DNA of 64,000 nt. Origin: CAUZWH01 sp965224275 (GTDB lineage Bacteria > Pseudomonadota > Alphaproteobacteria > SHVV01). The stretch is from contig CBDCYR010000012.1 in assembly GCA_965224275.1 (NCBI GenBank), forward strand, positions 558,001-622,000, written 5' to 3'. The notes beneath the pieces were generated by a model, which saw nothing but the letters and a program-made list of their open reading frames with translations, did no database searches and was not told where the DNA came from. Of this stretch, positions 17,130 through 26,835 are shown one piece after another. The position numbers and the translations under genes were made by a program. The stretch's first letter is position 1; every line of letters begins with the position of its first letter.

Positions 17130-17594
17130 TCAAGAAGACGCGCGAGCCTTGTGCGCGATTTTCAGCAGCCAGAAGATGATGCAGAACACCGCCGTAACAA
17201 TCACCAATGCGACCACCGCGGCGAGGCGATCGCCGAACCCGCTATCGAGCTCGGCCTGCCGCAGCAGATACACCGACATGCTCTGCACCGCCTGGAGCGC
17301 TGCGCCAGCGCTAAGGAGGATCGCGACGAACGTCGAGCCCTGCAGAGAGCTCAAGACAATGGCTTCGACGCTGCCTTGCTGAACGATATAGAGCTGGTAA
17401 GCCCGCCAGTGGTAGCTGCAAAAACCGATGATGCCGATGATGAGGGCGACCCAAAAGATGGAATTGTCGAAACTCAAGCCATCGAGAATGAGGGTGAAAA
17501 GTTCCTCGAACGGCTTATAAAAATACAGAAATATCAGAACGATAATAAAACCCAGGAAGCCGACGAGCGTCCAGAACAAGCGCCACCCACTCAT
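17130..17594 (-). CDS. Hypothetical inner-membrane protein, four segments
   Basis: A 154-residue protein with about four hydrophobic segments (LVGFLGFIIVLIFLYFY, FWVALIIGIIGFCSYHW, FVAILLSAGAALQAV and VVALVIVTAVFCIIFWLL) and a basic C-terminus. ATG 17594 is chosen; an earlier in-frame start at 17630 lacks support. I recognise no family. It lies 102 bases downstream of another membrane protein on the same strand, so the two may act together. Confidence 0.6.
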   Translation of the reverse strand: MSGWRLFWTLVGFLGFIIVLIFLYFYKPFEELFTLILDGLSFDNSIFWVALIIGIIGFCSYHWRAYQLYIVQQGSVEAIVLSSLQGSTFVAILLSAGAALQAVQSMSVYLLRQAELDSGFGDRLAAVVALVIVTAVFCIIFWLLKIAHKARASS

Positions 17595-17696
17595 GTCTAT
17601 TTGACCCCCCCTGGTCGAAGCAACGCGCATCGATTGGCACGCGCAAAAGTCGGTCGTTTGTACCTGCCCGCGTCGTAGGACGCAATCGGCGCGACG

Positions 17697-18764
17697 TTAT
17701 CCTTCACCGCCGGGTACGGCCACAATGAGCAATACGGCGTAGAGGATCACAAATAGACCGTCCTTGATAGCCGGCACGGCTGAGCGGGCTTCGGAATCAC
17801 GACCCGCGACAAGAGCAATAATCTCAAGCACAAAGAAGATGATCGCGAGTGCGAAAAACGGCCAGATCGTGCTCCACCAGCCCAGCGTTTCAGGCAGTTC
17901 GACACCCTGAATTGCCCGCCAAATCACCAACAATATTGGCACTGCTATCAGGTAAGCGTACGCGACCAGGAAGCGAATTCGTGAGGCCGTCCGATCGACG
18001 ATCCAAAACGTGAAAAAGAACAGCACGACATAGATCATATCCCACAGCACGACGGCGTAGGTCTCTTCGGCTTTGGTCTCCAGCAAATTGAGAAAGCCGA
18101 GGATTAGCAGAAAGACAATGGTGTCGCAGAACATCCACTCCCGTGTGGTTTCCGCACCGCCATGAGCGCTCCAGGCTCGCGTCGCCTTGTCGAACAGCAA
18201 CACCAGGGAGACCGCAATGCTGGCCGGGTAGATCAGATAGAGCATCAGCGCGTATTGATGCGCGCTGGGCACGTAGATCCAGTTCAGCAGCAGAAACGCG
18301 ATGGCCAGGACAACCAGACCCAGCAAACTCGCTCCAGAACTGGTTTGTACGGGCACGTCGCTGACGGCAGCGGTACGGGCATCTGCGCTGGTCACGACGC
18401 CGCGCCGTTGACGCGGCATTCTCGCAAACGCATAGATCAGAAAGCCAATGACCGCGATAGCACCAGCGACCAACATCACGATAAAGAAGATCAACGAACG
18501 ATCATCACCGCCAAGGCCGGTGCGCGTGAGCTGGCTTTCGGCTGACGGGCTAAGCTCCCAGATCAGGAGCGCCGCTACCACGACCAGCAAAATGATCGCC
18601 AACAGATAAACATACCATTGCGGACCAGCGGACGGCGTCGGTCCGTCGGCGACCACTTCCTGCGGACGCGTGGAACGTGCGACTAGCGATACGAGGAATG
18701 CCAGTACGCCGACAATCGCGATCACAATCATCACCTCGATAAAAAGCGTCGCGCGGTCGTCCAA
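17697..18764 (-). CDS. Hypothetical polytopic membrane protein
   Basis: A 355-residue protein with about nine hydrophobic segments and a charged loop (RMPRQRRGVVTSADARTAAV) after the third. A TTG start at 18764 has GAGGTA upstream. No known family signature is visible. It is followed by the 154-residue membrane protein and preceded by the HyuAB operon on the same strand, with 109 bases between, so a transport or membrane role next to the amide-hydrolase genes is only a suggestion. Confidence 0.65.
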   Translation of the reverse strand: MDDRATLFIEVMIVIAIVGVLAFLVSLVARSTRPQEVVADGPTPSAGPQWYVYLLAIILLVVVAALLIWELSPSAESQLTRTGLGGDDRSLIFFIVMLVAGAIAVIGFLIYAFARMPRQRRGVVTSADARTAAVSDVPVQTSSGASLLGLVVLAIAFLLLNWIYVPSAHQYALMLYLIYPASIAVSLVLLFDKATRAWSAHGGAETTREWMFCDTIVFLLILGFLNLLETKAEETYAVVLWDMIYVVLFFFTFWIVDRTASRIRFLVAYAYLIAVPILLVIWRAIQGVELPETLGWWSTIWPFFALAIIFFVLEIIALVAGRDSEARSAVPAIKDGLFVILYAVLLIVAVPGGEG

Positions 18765-18873
18765 GTTGATCTACCTCGTTGATTTGATTCGACCGGCCGG
18801 GCGACCCACTTGCGCTCCGGTCGGCTTATCGACCCCGAATATTGAGCTCGAACGGCGTTGAACGCTGGCGCGG

Positions 18874-21123
18874 TTAACCCCGCAGCTGCCGGGTTTCCTG
18901 TTCGTTGATACTTTCGGTCTCGGGATTAATGACGACCCCATAAATTTCCCGCGCCTTGTCCAGCGTGACGAAATCGTCGAGCCAGTCGCTTAGGACCATG
19001 TCGGGATCGCGTTTCTTGGGATCACCATAGCCGCCACCGGAGGGGCCAATGATCTGGACCAAATCGCCCGCTTCAACTTTCGCGCCGGTAACCTTCGACG
19101 GCCAATCCTCCTGCTCGGGTGTGCCTGGATTCTTGACCAACTGGCCGACCAATCCTTCTTCGCCGCCGAACACTCCGACCGGTGCTTCTTTATGGCGATC
19201 GGCTTCACACGAAATGTAGCCCGGAATTAGGAAACGGTTTTCGCGCACGATGCCGATCCCGCCGCGCCACTGGCCCGCGGCCGCCGGATCCATCCGTAAC
19301 TCATAGCGCTCGTTGCGCAGCGGATAGTGCATATCGAGCTCTTCGACCGGGTTGTTGCGGGTATTGGCCATCAGGTTATCGACGCTATCCATCCCGTCTT
19401 TACCAAAGCGAGCACCGTAACTGCCTTCGTCGACCTCGAGATACATCCAATACTGCTGCTTCTCCTCGTGGAAGCCGCTGTAGGAAATAAAATACAGAGA
19501 GGCCGAGTTACCGCCGGTGGCTTTTTCCGGAATGACTGGCGCCAGGGCCCGGATGACACAATCCAGCACCCGTTGTATCTGGGCAAACCGCGAGAAACAC
19601 GCACGTGGGAAATTGGGGTTGAAGATCGTGCCTTTCGGCGCGGTCACCTTGACCGGTCGGAAGATCCCTTCGTTTTGCGGTATGAACTCCTCAAGTTCGG
19701 CTTCGTCGAGCATCAGGGTGCGCACAATATAGTAGCAGGCGACCTTGCAACTGCCCTCAAAGGGGACGTTGTAGCCGGTCTCTACCTCCGGCGATGAACC
19801 GGTCAGGTCGATCTCGATATCACTGCCTTTGACCCGGACGGTAACGTTGACCTTGAGCATCACGTCGCGGTTCTTGCCGTCGTCGTCGAGCCAGCTCTCG
19901 GCGTGGTACTCGCCGTCGGGGACTTTTTCGATCTCGGCCCGCAACATGCGCTCGGAATAGTCCATCCAATAGTTGGCCGACCCCATCACGGTATCGACGC
20001 CGTATTTTCCAACCAACGCACCGAACCGTTCGCGCCCTTTCTCGACCGAGGCGATCATCGCATCGATGTCGGACGTGTTCATGTCGGGGGTCCGCACATT
20101 ATCGATGATCATCTGCCACATTTCTTCGTTGCGGACGCCGCGGTCGTAAAGCTTAACCGCGTTAAACAGCTTGGCTTCCGCGAACACATCGACGACATCG
20201 ACATTGATGCCGGGTGCGGCGCCGCCGAGATCGAGCAGATGCGCGGTATTGGCCGCGAAGCCGATCAATTCGCCCTGATGGAAAATCGGTACAATCACCC
20301 CGAGGTCGGGTGTATGCGACGACCCGTAATAGGGGTGGTTGTGGATGATGACGTCGCCCTCGTTGATCTTGCCCTCGAGGCGCTGGAGCATGCCGCGGAT
20401 GTAGAACGGCAGCGAGCCGATATGCATCGGCGTGCTTTCGCTCTCGCAAAGCTCGTTGCCGTTCATATCGAAGATGCCACAGCCCAAATCCTCGGATTCG
20501 CGAATGATGCTCGAATACGACATGCGGTAGAGGACGTGCGCCATCTCCTTGGCGATTGCGTTGAAGGCACCACCGATAACCCGCAGGGTTACCGCATCCA
20601 AGTGATCGTAGGCGAAGTCGGTGATAATCTTTTTGCCGGATGACGGTCTCGGCAAAGCGGCTGGCTGCGCACTCGGGGCCGGCAGTCTCTGCGTTGCCGG
20701 TGCCGGATCGGGGGCGCGCAGTTGCGCCGGCGCTTCGGGCTCGACCGGCGGCGGAAGCTGCCGGACACTTTCCGTCCGACGCGCTTCGATACGAGGTTGA
20801 GACGATGCCGGTGCGGGCGCGGCTGCGCTTGACTTGTCATCGTCGGGGAATTGTCCGTTGAGCAGCGTCCGCGCACATTTTCGAAAGCTGTCGTTCGCGG
20901 CCCGATCGAGCTGCTCGCCCAATGACAGCGAGCCATTTCCGTTGGCGTGGCCGGTCTCGCGGACTTCCGATCCGTTGGCCTTCAGCGCACCGGTCACTTC
21001 GACTCCGCCGCCATTGCGGCCATGATCGATAATGTCGAAGCTCCAGGCGTCGCCGTAAACGTCCCGCAGCGCAGTAACGATCGTGGCGAGTGGCCCGTTT
21101 CCGGAATTGGTGTGGGTATCCAT
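18874..21123 (-). CDS. hyuB: Hydantoinase B / oxoprolinase family subunit
   Basis: A 749-residue protein. Residues from about 180 on match the HyuB family: LRVIGGAFNAIAKEMAHVLY, SIIRESEDLGCGIFDMNG, DVIIHNHPYYGSSHTPDLG, FSRFAQIQRVLDCVIRALAP and the end PSGGGYGDPKKRDP. With HyuA it forms an ATP-dependent hydrolase of cyclic amides (hydantoins, 5-oxoproline, lactams). Oddity: the first ~175 residues are an extension with a small N-terminal domain and a long Ala/Pro-rich linker (about residues 95-165). It starts 17 bases after hyuA. Confidence 0.93.
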   Translation of the reverse strand: MDTHTNSGNGPLATIVTALRDVYGDAWSFDIIDHGRNGGGVEVTGALKANGSEVRETGHANGNGSLSLGEQLDRAANDSFRKCARTLLNGQFPDDDKSSAAAPAPASSQPRIEARRTESVRQLPPPVEPEAPAQLRAPDPAPATQRLPAPSAQPAALPRPSSGKKIITDFAYDHLDAVTLRVIGGAFNAIAKEMAHVLYRMSYSSIIRESEDLGCGIFDMNGNELCESESTPMHIGSLPFYIRGMLQRLEGKINEGDVIIHNHPYYGSSHTPDLGVIVPIFHQGELIGFAANTAHLLDLGGAAPGINVDVVDVFAEAKLFNAVKLYDRGVRNEEMWQMIIDNVRTPDMNTSDIDAMIASVEKGRERFGALVGKYGVDTVMGSANYWMDYSERMLRAEIEKVPDGEYHAESWLDDDGKNRDVMLKVNVTVRVKGSDIEIDLTGSSPEVETGYNVPFEGSCKVACYYIVRTLMLDEAELEEFIPQNEGIFRPVKVTAPKGTIFNPNFPRACFSRFAQIQRVLDCVIRALAPVIPEKATGGNSASLYFISYSGFHEEKQQYWMYLEVDEGSYGARFGKDGMDSVDNLMANTRNNPVEELDMHYPLRNERYELRMDPAAAGQWRGGIGIVRENRFLIPGYISCEADRHKEAPVGVFGGEEGLVGQLVKNPGTPEQEDWPSKVTGAKVEAGDLVQIIGPSGGGYGDPKKRDPDMVLSDWLDDFVTLDKAREIYGVVINPETESINEQETRQLRG

Positions 21124-21140
21124 GGCTTTGACCTCGGCTT

Positions 21141-23219
21141 CTATAGCTTGATCAGGATGTTGGCGAATTGATCGACCTCGGCAACCAGGTCGGGGAGCAC
21201 CAGCGTCGTGGTGTCCGTCTGCTCGAAGATTGCCGGACCGCGGATGATGTTACCGCACTTGAAACGAGTCCGGTCGTAGTGGGGCGTCGAGATGGTCCGC
21301 GCCTTGCCATTGCCGTCATCGAAGATAACGTCGCGATGGGCCGTCAAGGCGTCGCCGTCGGGTTCGGGTCCGCCGTCTTCGAGATTCTTGGTTCGTAGTT
21401 CCGGGATCCGGCCCACGCCCATGACCCGAACGTTGACCAGTTCGATATCTTTCTCATCGAAGCGCTTGCCATATTCGCGCTCGTGGACCTGATGGAACCC
21501 CTCGATCAACTGGCTGATGAAATTCTGATCGAGATTGCCGTCGGGCGCATCGACCCGGAGCTCGTAGCCTTGGCCCTGATAACGGCACTCGGCGATACGA
21601 ACAAACATCTGGTCTTGGGGACTGATGCGATCTCCTTCGAGTTGCTTTGATGCAAGGTTTTGAAGGTAGGCATAGTCCTCGGTGATCTTGGCTAGATCGG
21701 GATTGCTCAGCAGCTGTATCTGGGTACGGCTGTAGTCATACGACAAATCGGTCGCCAGCAGGCCCAGCGCCGATGTAAGGCCCGGTTTGGGCGGCACGAT
21801 GACCATTGGAATGGCCAGCTCGGCCGCAACTTCGCAAGCCTGCAGCGGCCCGGCACCACCGAAAGCGACCAGCGCAAACTCACGCGGGTCGTAGCCCTTG
21901 CGAACGCTGTTCATCTCGATCGATTGGATCATGCCATGATTGAGAATCTTGATACCGCCAAGCGCGGCTTCCTGAACGTTCATCCCGAGCTCCTGGCAAA
22001 GATGCTGTTCGATGGCCTTTTTTGACAGATCAGCCCGCAGCTCCATTCGCCCGCCGAGGAAGTTGTCGGGGTTGAGGCGTCCCAGCACGACATTGCAATC
22101 GGTGGAAGTCGGAAATTCACCGCCGCGCCCGTAGCAGCAGGGGCCTGGCAGCGCGCCCGCGCTCTTGGGTCCAACCCGGAACACGCCGCCGCGATCGACA
22201 TAGGCAATTGAACCCCCGCCGGCGCCAATCGTATCGATGTCGACCATCGGTACCATCGCCTGGTAATCGCCAATCTTGGTATCGAGCAGATGTTTCATCG
22301 ACATCTTGCCGTCGGGCGCCACGCCGATATCAGCCGATGTGCCGCCGACATCGAGTGTGACGACGTTCTTGAAGCCCGACTGACCACTGGCCCAGATCCC
22401 GCCGATCAACCCGGCGACCGGCCCCGACATCAACAGCGTAACCGGACGTTCGACCGCGCCCTGGGCAGTTGCCACTCCGCCGTTGGTCTGCATCAAATGC
22501 AACTCGGCGCGGAACTTCTTTTCCTTCATGGCGTTGTCGAGATTGGCGACGTAGGTCGCGGTTTTGGGCCCGACATAGGAATTGAGGCAGGTCGTGCTGA
22601 AGCGTTCGTATTCGCGGTATTGCGGGATAATCTGGTGGCTCAGCGACAGGAAAATATCAGGCCATTCTTTGCGGATAATTTCGCCGGCGCGAATTTCATG
22701 CTCGGGGTTGAGGAACGCAAACATGAAGCAAACTGCGATCGCCTCGACGTTGGCCTTACGCAGTTTGCGAACGGCCGCGACGACGTCCTCTTCGCTCAGC
22801 GGCGTCATGATTTCGCCGTCCGGCGCGATGATCCGTTCCCGAATCGGTAGTCGATAGCGCCGCCGTACGAGTGGATATTTCTGCCACGGGAGATCTTGTT
22901 GCAGGCTGAAATTGTAGGGGCGTTTGTGACGGGCGATATGCAGGATGTCGCGGTAGCCCTCGGTCGTCAGAAGCCCGGCGCGGGCACCGTTGTGCTCCAG
23001 CACGATATTGGTCGCGATCGTAGTGCCGTGGAAAAATTGCTCGACATCGGATGGCGACACGCCTGCCATCTCGCACAGCTCCATCGCCCCATCCATGGTG
23101 CCGATGGACGGATCTTGCGGCGTCGTTGGTACTTTGTTGACGTGGATTGATCCCGTCGAATCGTCGGTTAGAACAAGGTCGGTGAATGTTCCGCCGACAT
23201 CTACGCCCAATCGAATCAC
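21141..23219 (-). CDS. hyuA: Hydantoinase A / oxoprolinase family subunit
   Basis: A 692-residue protein of the HyuA fold (ASKHA-type ATPase): MIRLGVDVGGTFTDLVLTD at the N-terminus, FFHGTTIATNIVLEHNGA, NVVTLDVGGTSADIGVA near residue 275, and GGIKILNHGMIQSIEMNSVR. It binds ATP and phosphorylates or activates the cyclic amide for ring opening with HyuB. GTG 23219 overlaps the stop of the upstream cysteine hydrolase by 4 bases, which indicates translational coupling. Confidence 0.94.
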   Translation of the reverse strand: MIRLGVDVGGTFTDLVLTDDSTGSIHVNKVPTTPQDPSIGTMDGAMELCEMAGVSPSDVEQFFHGTTIATNIVLEHNGARAGLLTTEGYRDILHIARHKRPYNFSLQQDLPWQKYPLVRRRYRLPIRERIIAPDGEIMTPLSEEDVVAAVRKLRKANVEAIAVCFMFAFLNPEHEIRAGEIIRKEWPDIFLSLSHQIIPQYREYERFSTTCLNSYVGPKTATYVANLDNAMKEKKFRAELHLMQTNGGVATAQGAVERPVTLLMSGPVAGLIGGIWASGQSGFKNVVTLDVGGTSADIGVAPDGKMSMKHLLDTKIGDYQAMVPMVDIDTIGAGGGSIAYVDRGGVFRVGPKSAGALPGPCCYGRGGEFPTSTDCNVVLGRLNPDNFLGGRMELRADLSKKAIEQHLCQELGMNVQEAALGGIKILNHGMIQSIEMNSVRKGYDPREFALVAFGGAGPLQACEVAAELAIPMVIVPPKPGLTSALGLLATDLSYDYSRTQIQLLSNPDLAKITEDYAYLQNLASKQLEGDRISPQDQMFVRIAECRYQGQGYELRVDAPDGNLDQNFISQLIEGFHQVHEREYGKRFDEKDIELVNVRVMGVGRIPELRTKNLEDGGPEPDGDALTAHRDVIFDDGNGKARTISTPHYDRTRFKCGNIIRGPAIFEQTDTTTLVLPDLVAEVDQFANILIKL

Positions 23220-23980
23220 ACGTCGTCTCCCCAGTTAGAATTCTTTTTCGGCGTCTTGATCCTGTGCGATGCCCTATTCGCCGTGAAGGACGCCGCGAGG
23301 TCGTTACGCAATTCGAGCCCCTCGAGATAGGCGAGCACATTATCGAGCGGTTCGACATCACCAAATTTCGCATCGATGTCGAACAGGTTCCATTCCACCA
23401 CTCCAGGCACGCGATCGCCGCAAGCCTCGCGCACGAGAATTGGACGGAAGCCCTCGGCGATGGCGTCTTCGGTCGAATGGCGAACGCACCCAGCCATCGT
23501 AACGCCGGTGAGAATAACAGTGTCGACGCCGGCTGCCTTCAAGAAGCTGGAAAGATAGGTTCCGTGGAATGCACTGGCGCGTTTTTTTACAATCACGTGC
23601 TCGCCTGGCTGCGGCGCAATGCGATCATCGATTTCGGTTTCCCACGTGCCTACCTGGAGCTGTTCGGCCGGGATTTTGTGATGCCACAGGCCCATGTCGG
23701 TGTTGTGACCGTCGGTGACGTTGTAAGCGGTCGAGGTGAATACAATCGGAATGCGTTTGGCGCGCGCCGCCGCCAATAGTTTTTGCGTCGCCGGGATGAT
23801 CACGTCCATATGTTCGCATGAGAACGTGTTGCCGGGCCGCGTCCAGGCGTTGGCGAGATCGATATTGACCAGCGCCGGCCGGGTTCCGTAACCGATGCGG
23901 CGCTGGAAGCCGCGGCCCTGGTAGATTTTCGAGTCGGCCGCAAAAATCTTCTCGAGTGCCTCTTGAATCTCATCGGTCAT
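23216..23980 (-). CDS. Cysteine hydrolase, N-carbamoylsarcosine amidase-like
   Basis: A 254-residue isochorismatase-fold amidohydrolase. The catalytic triad is visible: D41 (ALVNIDLANAWTRPG), K132 (EHVIVKKRASAF) and C165 (TGVTMAGCVRHS). The arrangement and length match N-carbamoylsarcosine amidase, which removes the carbamoyl group left after hydantoin ring opening, releasing CO2 and ammonia. Direct coupling to hyuA fits the route N-methylhydantoin to N-carbamoylsarcosine to sarcosine, but another N-carbamoyl or amide substrate is possible. Confidence 0.88.
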   Translation of the reverse strand: MTDEIQEALEKIFAADSKIYQGRGFQRRIGYGTRPALVNIDLANAWTRPGNTFSCEHMDVIIPATQKLLAAARAKRIPIVFTSTAYNVTDGHNTDMGLWHHKIPAEQLQVGTWETEIDDRIAPQPGEHVIVKKRASAFHGTYLSSFLKAAGVDTVILTGVTMAGCVRHSTEDAIAEGFRPILVREACGDRVPGVVEWNLFDIDAKFGDVEPLDNVLAYLEGLELRNDLAASFTANRASHRIKTPKKNSNWGDDV

Positions 23981-24007
23981 CGAGTTCTGCCTGATAATAC
24001 GTTGCCT

Positions 24008-24706
24008 CTATTCCGCCGCCGCAGCGCGGCGGTTGGGCTTATGGGTTTCGAGTTCGGCGATGACCTCGTCGCACGACATCACCCGGCCCCAAAGGCGGCG
24101 GAAGGTGGTGGTGTAGGCGTCCTGCATTTCGTCGCTGCAGGTGCCGGTCGCGTCCGAAACGATGACGCTGCCATAGCATCGGTCGCTCGCTTCCTGGGCC
24201 GTCATCCCGACACAATTATTGGTCGAAACACCGGTGCAAACGACTTCGGTAATCCCGGCTGCTTTGAGCATGGCCTCGATACCGCTCGAGCCGAACGCGC
24301 CTTGGGTGGTTTTATTGACCACGAGGTCGCCGGGTTCGGGCTTGAGCTCGTCGACAATCTCGTGCTCGCGGGTGCCTTCGTGATTGTTGGTGGTTTGAAA
24401 AAAGCCCTTCAAATGGGCCGGCGCGTCGCTGTAGTCGGGCGCGGTTGGCCCCAGGGTCACGTAGATCACGCGGGCATCATTTTCCCGAAACGCCTTGAGC
24501 AGGCGTTGGATGTTGGGGATCAGCAGCTCATCGATCCGGTCAAATCGATACGACGCTTCGTCAAGGCGGCCCTGCTCGGCCAAAACCTTACCCAAACCAT
24601 GGTGGCGGCTACCGCTGGCATACTGCATATCGATGACCAGAAGCGCGGTTGATTCGGGCGATAATGTGAACGGGCGGGTGAACTCGTCGACATATGTCGC
24701 GGCCAT
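24008..24706 (-). CDS. Cysteine hydrolase, isochorismatase family
   Basis: A 232-residue isochorismatase-fold enzyme with D26 (ALLVIDMQYA), the lysine of LVVNKTTQGAF and the nucleophile cysteine of TGVSTNNCVGMT. ATG 24706 is chosen for its AAGGGAGA signal; the longer frame to 24898 is not supported. It ends 27 bases before the second cysteine hydrolase and is probably in the hyuAB operon. Two such enzymes in one operon may act on successive amide bonds or be isofunctional. Its C-terminus has a short Arg/Ala-rich tail. Confidence 0.88.
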   Translation of the reverse strand: MAATYVDEFTRPFTLSPESTALLVIDMQYASGSRHHGLGKVLAEQGRLDEASYRFDRIDELLIPNIQRLLKAFRENDARVIYVTLGPTAPDYSDAPAHLKGFFQTTNNHEGTREHEIVDELKPEPGDLVVNKTTQGAFGSSGIEAMLKAAGITEVVCTGVSTNNCVGMTAQEASDRCYGSVIVSDATGTCSDEMQDAYTTTFRRLWGRVMSCDEVIAELETHKPNRRAAAAE

Positions 24707-24764
24707 GGCAATCTCCCTTGGACGAGGCCCCGACTCTGCCAAGTCAGGGCACCCTAAACAACCG

Positions 24765-25517
24765 TTAAGGGGGGCTGAACGCAAGTTGTTTTTTATGGTT
24801 CGAATTGTCCTGCGAGACCGGTAATCCTTGAATTTCGCGCAACAGCTTGCGCAAAACCGCGGGTGGGAAACTAGCGTAGTTCTTTGCCACCTCGACAAAC
24901 GCGTTGGGCCCGCCGATCACATTGTCGCGATAGTAGGTTTCAAGCTTCAGGTCGCCACTGACAATCGCCAGCGCGTTAATCGTGATGTTGTTGGCCACAA
25001 TCAGATCGCGGGCGCGGGGGGCACCGATGCCGTCATTGTCGCTGCCATCGCCGGAGAGATCGATGGTCCGGCGGCGTCCCTGAAAGTCGTTGTTGGTCAG
25101 CAATTTGGCAGCGTAGAGCAGGGCATTGCCAATCGCGGTTTTTCCAGCGCTGGTGCGATTTGCCGTAACCAAAGCGGCGGCAAATCTCTGCGCATCATCG
25201 ACATTTCGAATGACATGCCAATCGATTACCCTCGATTGTGCATGGGCGCTCGACCACAAGACCAGCGTCACGGCAATGCCGCGGTCACCGATCGACTGGA
25301 TTGCACGCAGCACCTCCGGGTTGCGGAAGGCATCGGCATAGCCGTGGATTTGGGTGTAGTACTCCCAGCCGCCGACGCTTGATGATGCGTCGACCGCCAA
25401 TACCAGCTCAAGATCGACCGATTCGGCCCGAGTTTGCCCTGAAGGGGCGAGCAGGGCGGCGGCCAAACCAACGATCGCAGCGCTGCGTCGTAGTGGTAAT
25501 TCGAAAAAGTTGTGCAT
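24765..25517 (-). CDS. DUF1194 secreted protein with VWA-like fold
   Basis: A 250-residue protein with an N-terminal signal peptide (MHNFFELPLRRSAAIVGLAA, cleavage after SGQTRA) and a DUF1194/von Willebrand A-like domain: DLELVLAVDASSSVGGWEYY gives the metal-site DxSxS, and TIDLSGDGSDND a second acidic motif. Such proteins are frequent in alphaproteobacteria and their function is unknown. It precedes the cysteine hydrolases on the same strand with a 58-base gap, so co-transcription is possible. It diverges from the M20 hydrolase gene. Confidence 0.85.
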   Translation of the reverse strand: MHNFFELPLRRSAAIVGLAAALLAPSGQTRAESVDLELVLAVDASSSVGGWEYYTQIHGYADAFRNPEVLRAIQSIGDRGIAVTLVLWSSAHAQSRVIDWHVIRNVDDAQRFAAALVTANRTSAGKTAIGNALLYAAKLLTNNDFQGRRRTIDLSGDGSDNDGIGAPRARDLIVANNITINALAIVSGDLKLETYYRDNVIGGPNAFVEVAKNYASFPPAVLRKLLREIQGLPVSQDNSNHKKQLAFSPP

Positions 25518-25593
25518 TTTCACTAGAAAGGCCCGCCGCAATCAGCCCGCACCGGACTATGATTGAGACCAGAGTTCTACCAGCAAGAGGGAG

Positions 25594-26835
25594 GTGGCTG
25601 TGCAAAACATTCGTGTGAACGGCCAGCGGTTGTGGGACAGCCTGATGGAAATGGCGAAAATCGGTGCGACCGAGAAGGGTGGCGTCTGCCGTCTGGCGCT
25701 AACCGATCTCGACAAACAGGCTCGTGATCTATTCGTGCGCTGGTGTGAGGACGCCGGATGCAGCGTCGGCGTCGATAAGATGGGCAACATATTCGCGCGC
25801 CGGCCTGGCAAGGATGAGTCGTTGCCGCCGGTCATGACCGGCAGCCACATCGATAGTCAGCCGACCGGCGGCAAGTTCGACGGTATTTATGGCGTCCTGG
25901 CCGGGCTCGAGGTGATCCGCACCCTCAACGATCTCGACTATGAGACCAACGCACCGATCGAGGTCTCGGCCTGGACCAACGAAGAGGGATCTCGGTTCGC
26001 GCCGGCGATGGTGGCCTCGGGCGTGTTCGGTGGCGAATTCGAACTGGATTATGCCCTTGCCTGCAAAGACCGCGACGGCAAAACAATCGCCGAAGAGCTC
26101 GAACGCATTGGCTATGCCGGCGACCTGGAGTGCGGCGGCCGCGACGTCGGCGCGTTCTTCGAAACACACATCGAGCAGGGACCCATCCTCGAGGCCGATG
26201 GCAAGACCATTGGTGTCGTGCAGGGGGTGCAGGGCATTCGCTGGTATGAAGTCGAAATCACCGGCATGGAATCTCATGCCGGTACGACGCCGATGGATCG
26301 GCGCAAGGATGCTCTCGTCGCGGCCTCGATGATGGTGGCCGAAGCCAATCGTTTGGGAGAGACGACAAGCGATGCGCGCACCACCATCGGGATGATGGAA
26401 GTCAGCCCCAATTCGCGCAACGTGATCCCCGGCCATGTTTTCTTCACGCTCGATTTGCGCCACCCCGATGCAGACACGTTGGCGACCATGGGTACGTCCT
26501 TTAAGTCTGTGTGCGAGCGGATCGCGTCTGACCGGGCCTGCGAGTTGAAGTTCGAAGAAATCTGGTACTCGGCGCCGGTAAAATTCGATGCCACCTGCAT
26601 TAGCGCCGTTCAGAGTGCGGCCGATGCGCTCGAGCTGGACAACCGGCCCATCACTTCGGGCGCTGGGCACGACGCGGTTTACGTGTCACGGGTTGCCCCC
26701 GCCGCGATGATCTTCATCCCGTGTAAAGATGGAATCAGCCACAACGAGATCGAGGATGCGACGCAAGAGCACCTCACGGCCGGTTGCGACGTCCTGCTCA
26801 ACGCGATGCTGTCGCGCGCCGATGCGCTCGGCTAG
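25594..26835 (+). CDS. Zn-dependent N-carbamoyl-L-amino acid hydrolase / allantoate amidohydrolase, M20 family
   Basis: A 413-residue binuclear-metal amidohydrolase. Metal ligands sit in MTGSHIDSQPTGGKFDG (H, D), WTNEEGSRFAPAM (E), FFETHIEQGPILE (H) and ISHNEIEDA (H). GITGMESHAGTTPMD-like dimerisation and substrate residues follow (TGMESHAGTTPMDRRKD). The family cleaves N-carbamoyl amino acids, beta-ureidopropionate or allantoate. Placed head-to-head with the hyuAB/cysteine-hydrolase operon, it would handle a ureido product of ring opening. GTG 25594 follows AGAGGGAG. Confidence 0.9.
   Translation: MAVQNIRVNGQRLWDSLMEMAKIGATEKGGVCRLALTDLDKQARDLFVRWCEDAGCSVGVDKMGNIFARRPGKDESLPPVMTGSHIDSQPTGGKFDGIYGVLAGLEVIRTLNDLDYETNAPIEVSAWTNEEGSRFAPAMVASGVFGGEFELDYALACKDRDGKTIAEELERIGYAGDLECGGRDVGAFFETHIEQGPILEADGKTIGVVQGVQGIRWYEVEITGMESHAGTTPMDRRKDALVAASMMVAEANRLGETTSDARTTIGMMEVSPNSRNVIPGHVFFTLDLRHPDADTLATMGTSFKSVCERIASDRACELKFEEIWYSAPVKFDATCISAVQSAADALELDNRPITSGAGHDAVYVSRVAPAAMIFIPCKDGISHNEIEDATQEHLTAGCDVLLNAMLSRADALG

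Noticed and set aside
17041..17382. 113-codon plus-strand frame starting behind AAGGA (MKSVIIGLDPNPRL...)
   Set aside because: Its start looks plausible, but the rest is antisense to a membrane-protein gene; at most a short remnant of a gene after ridA.
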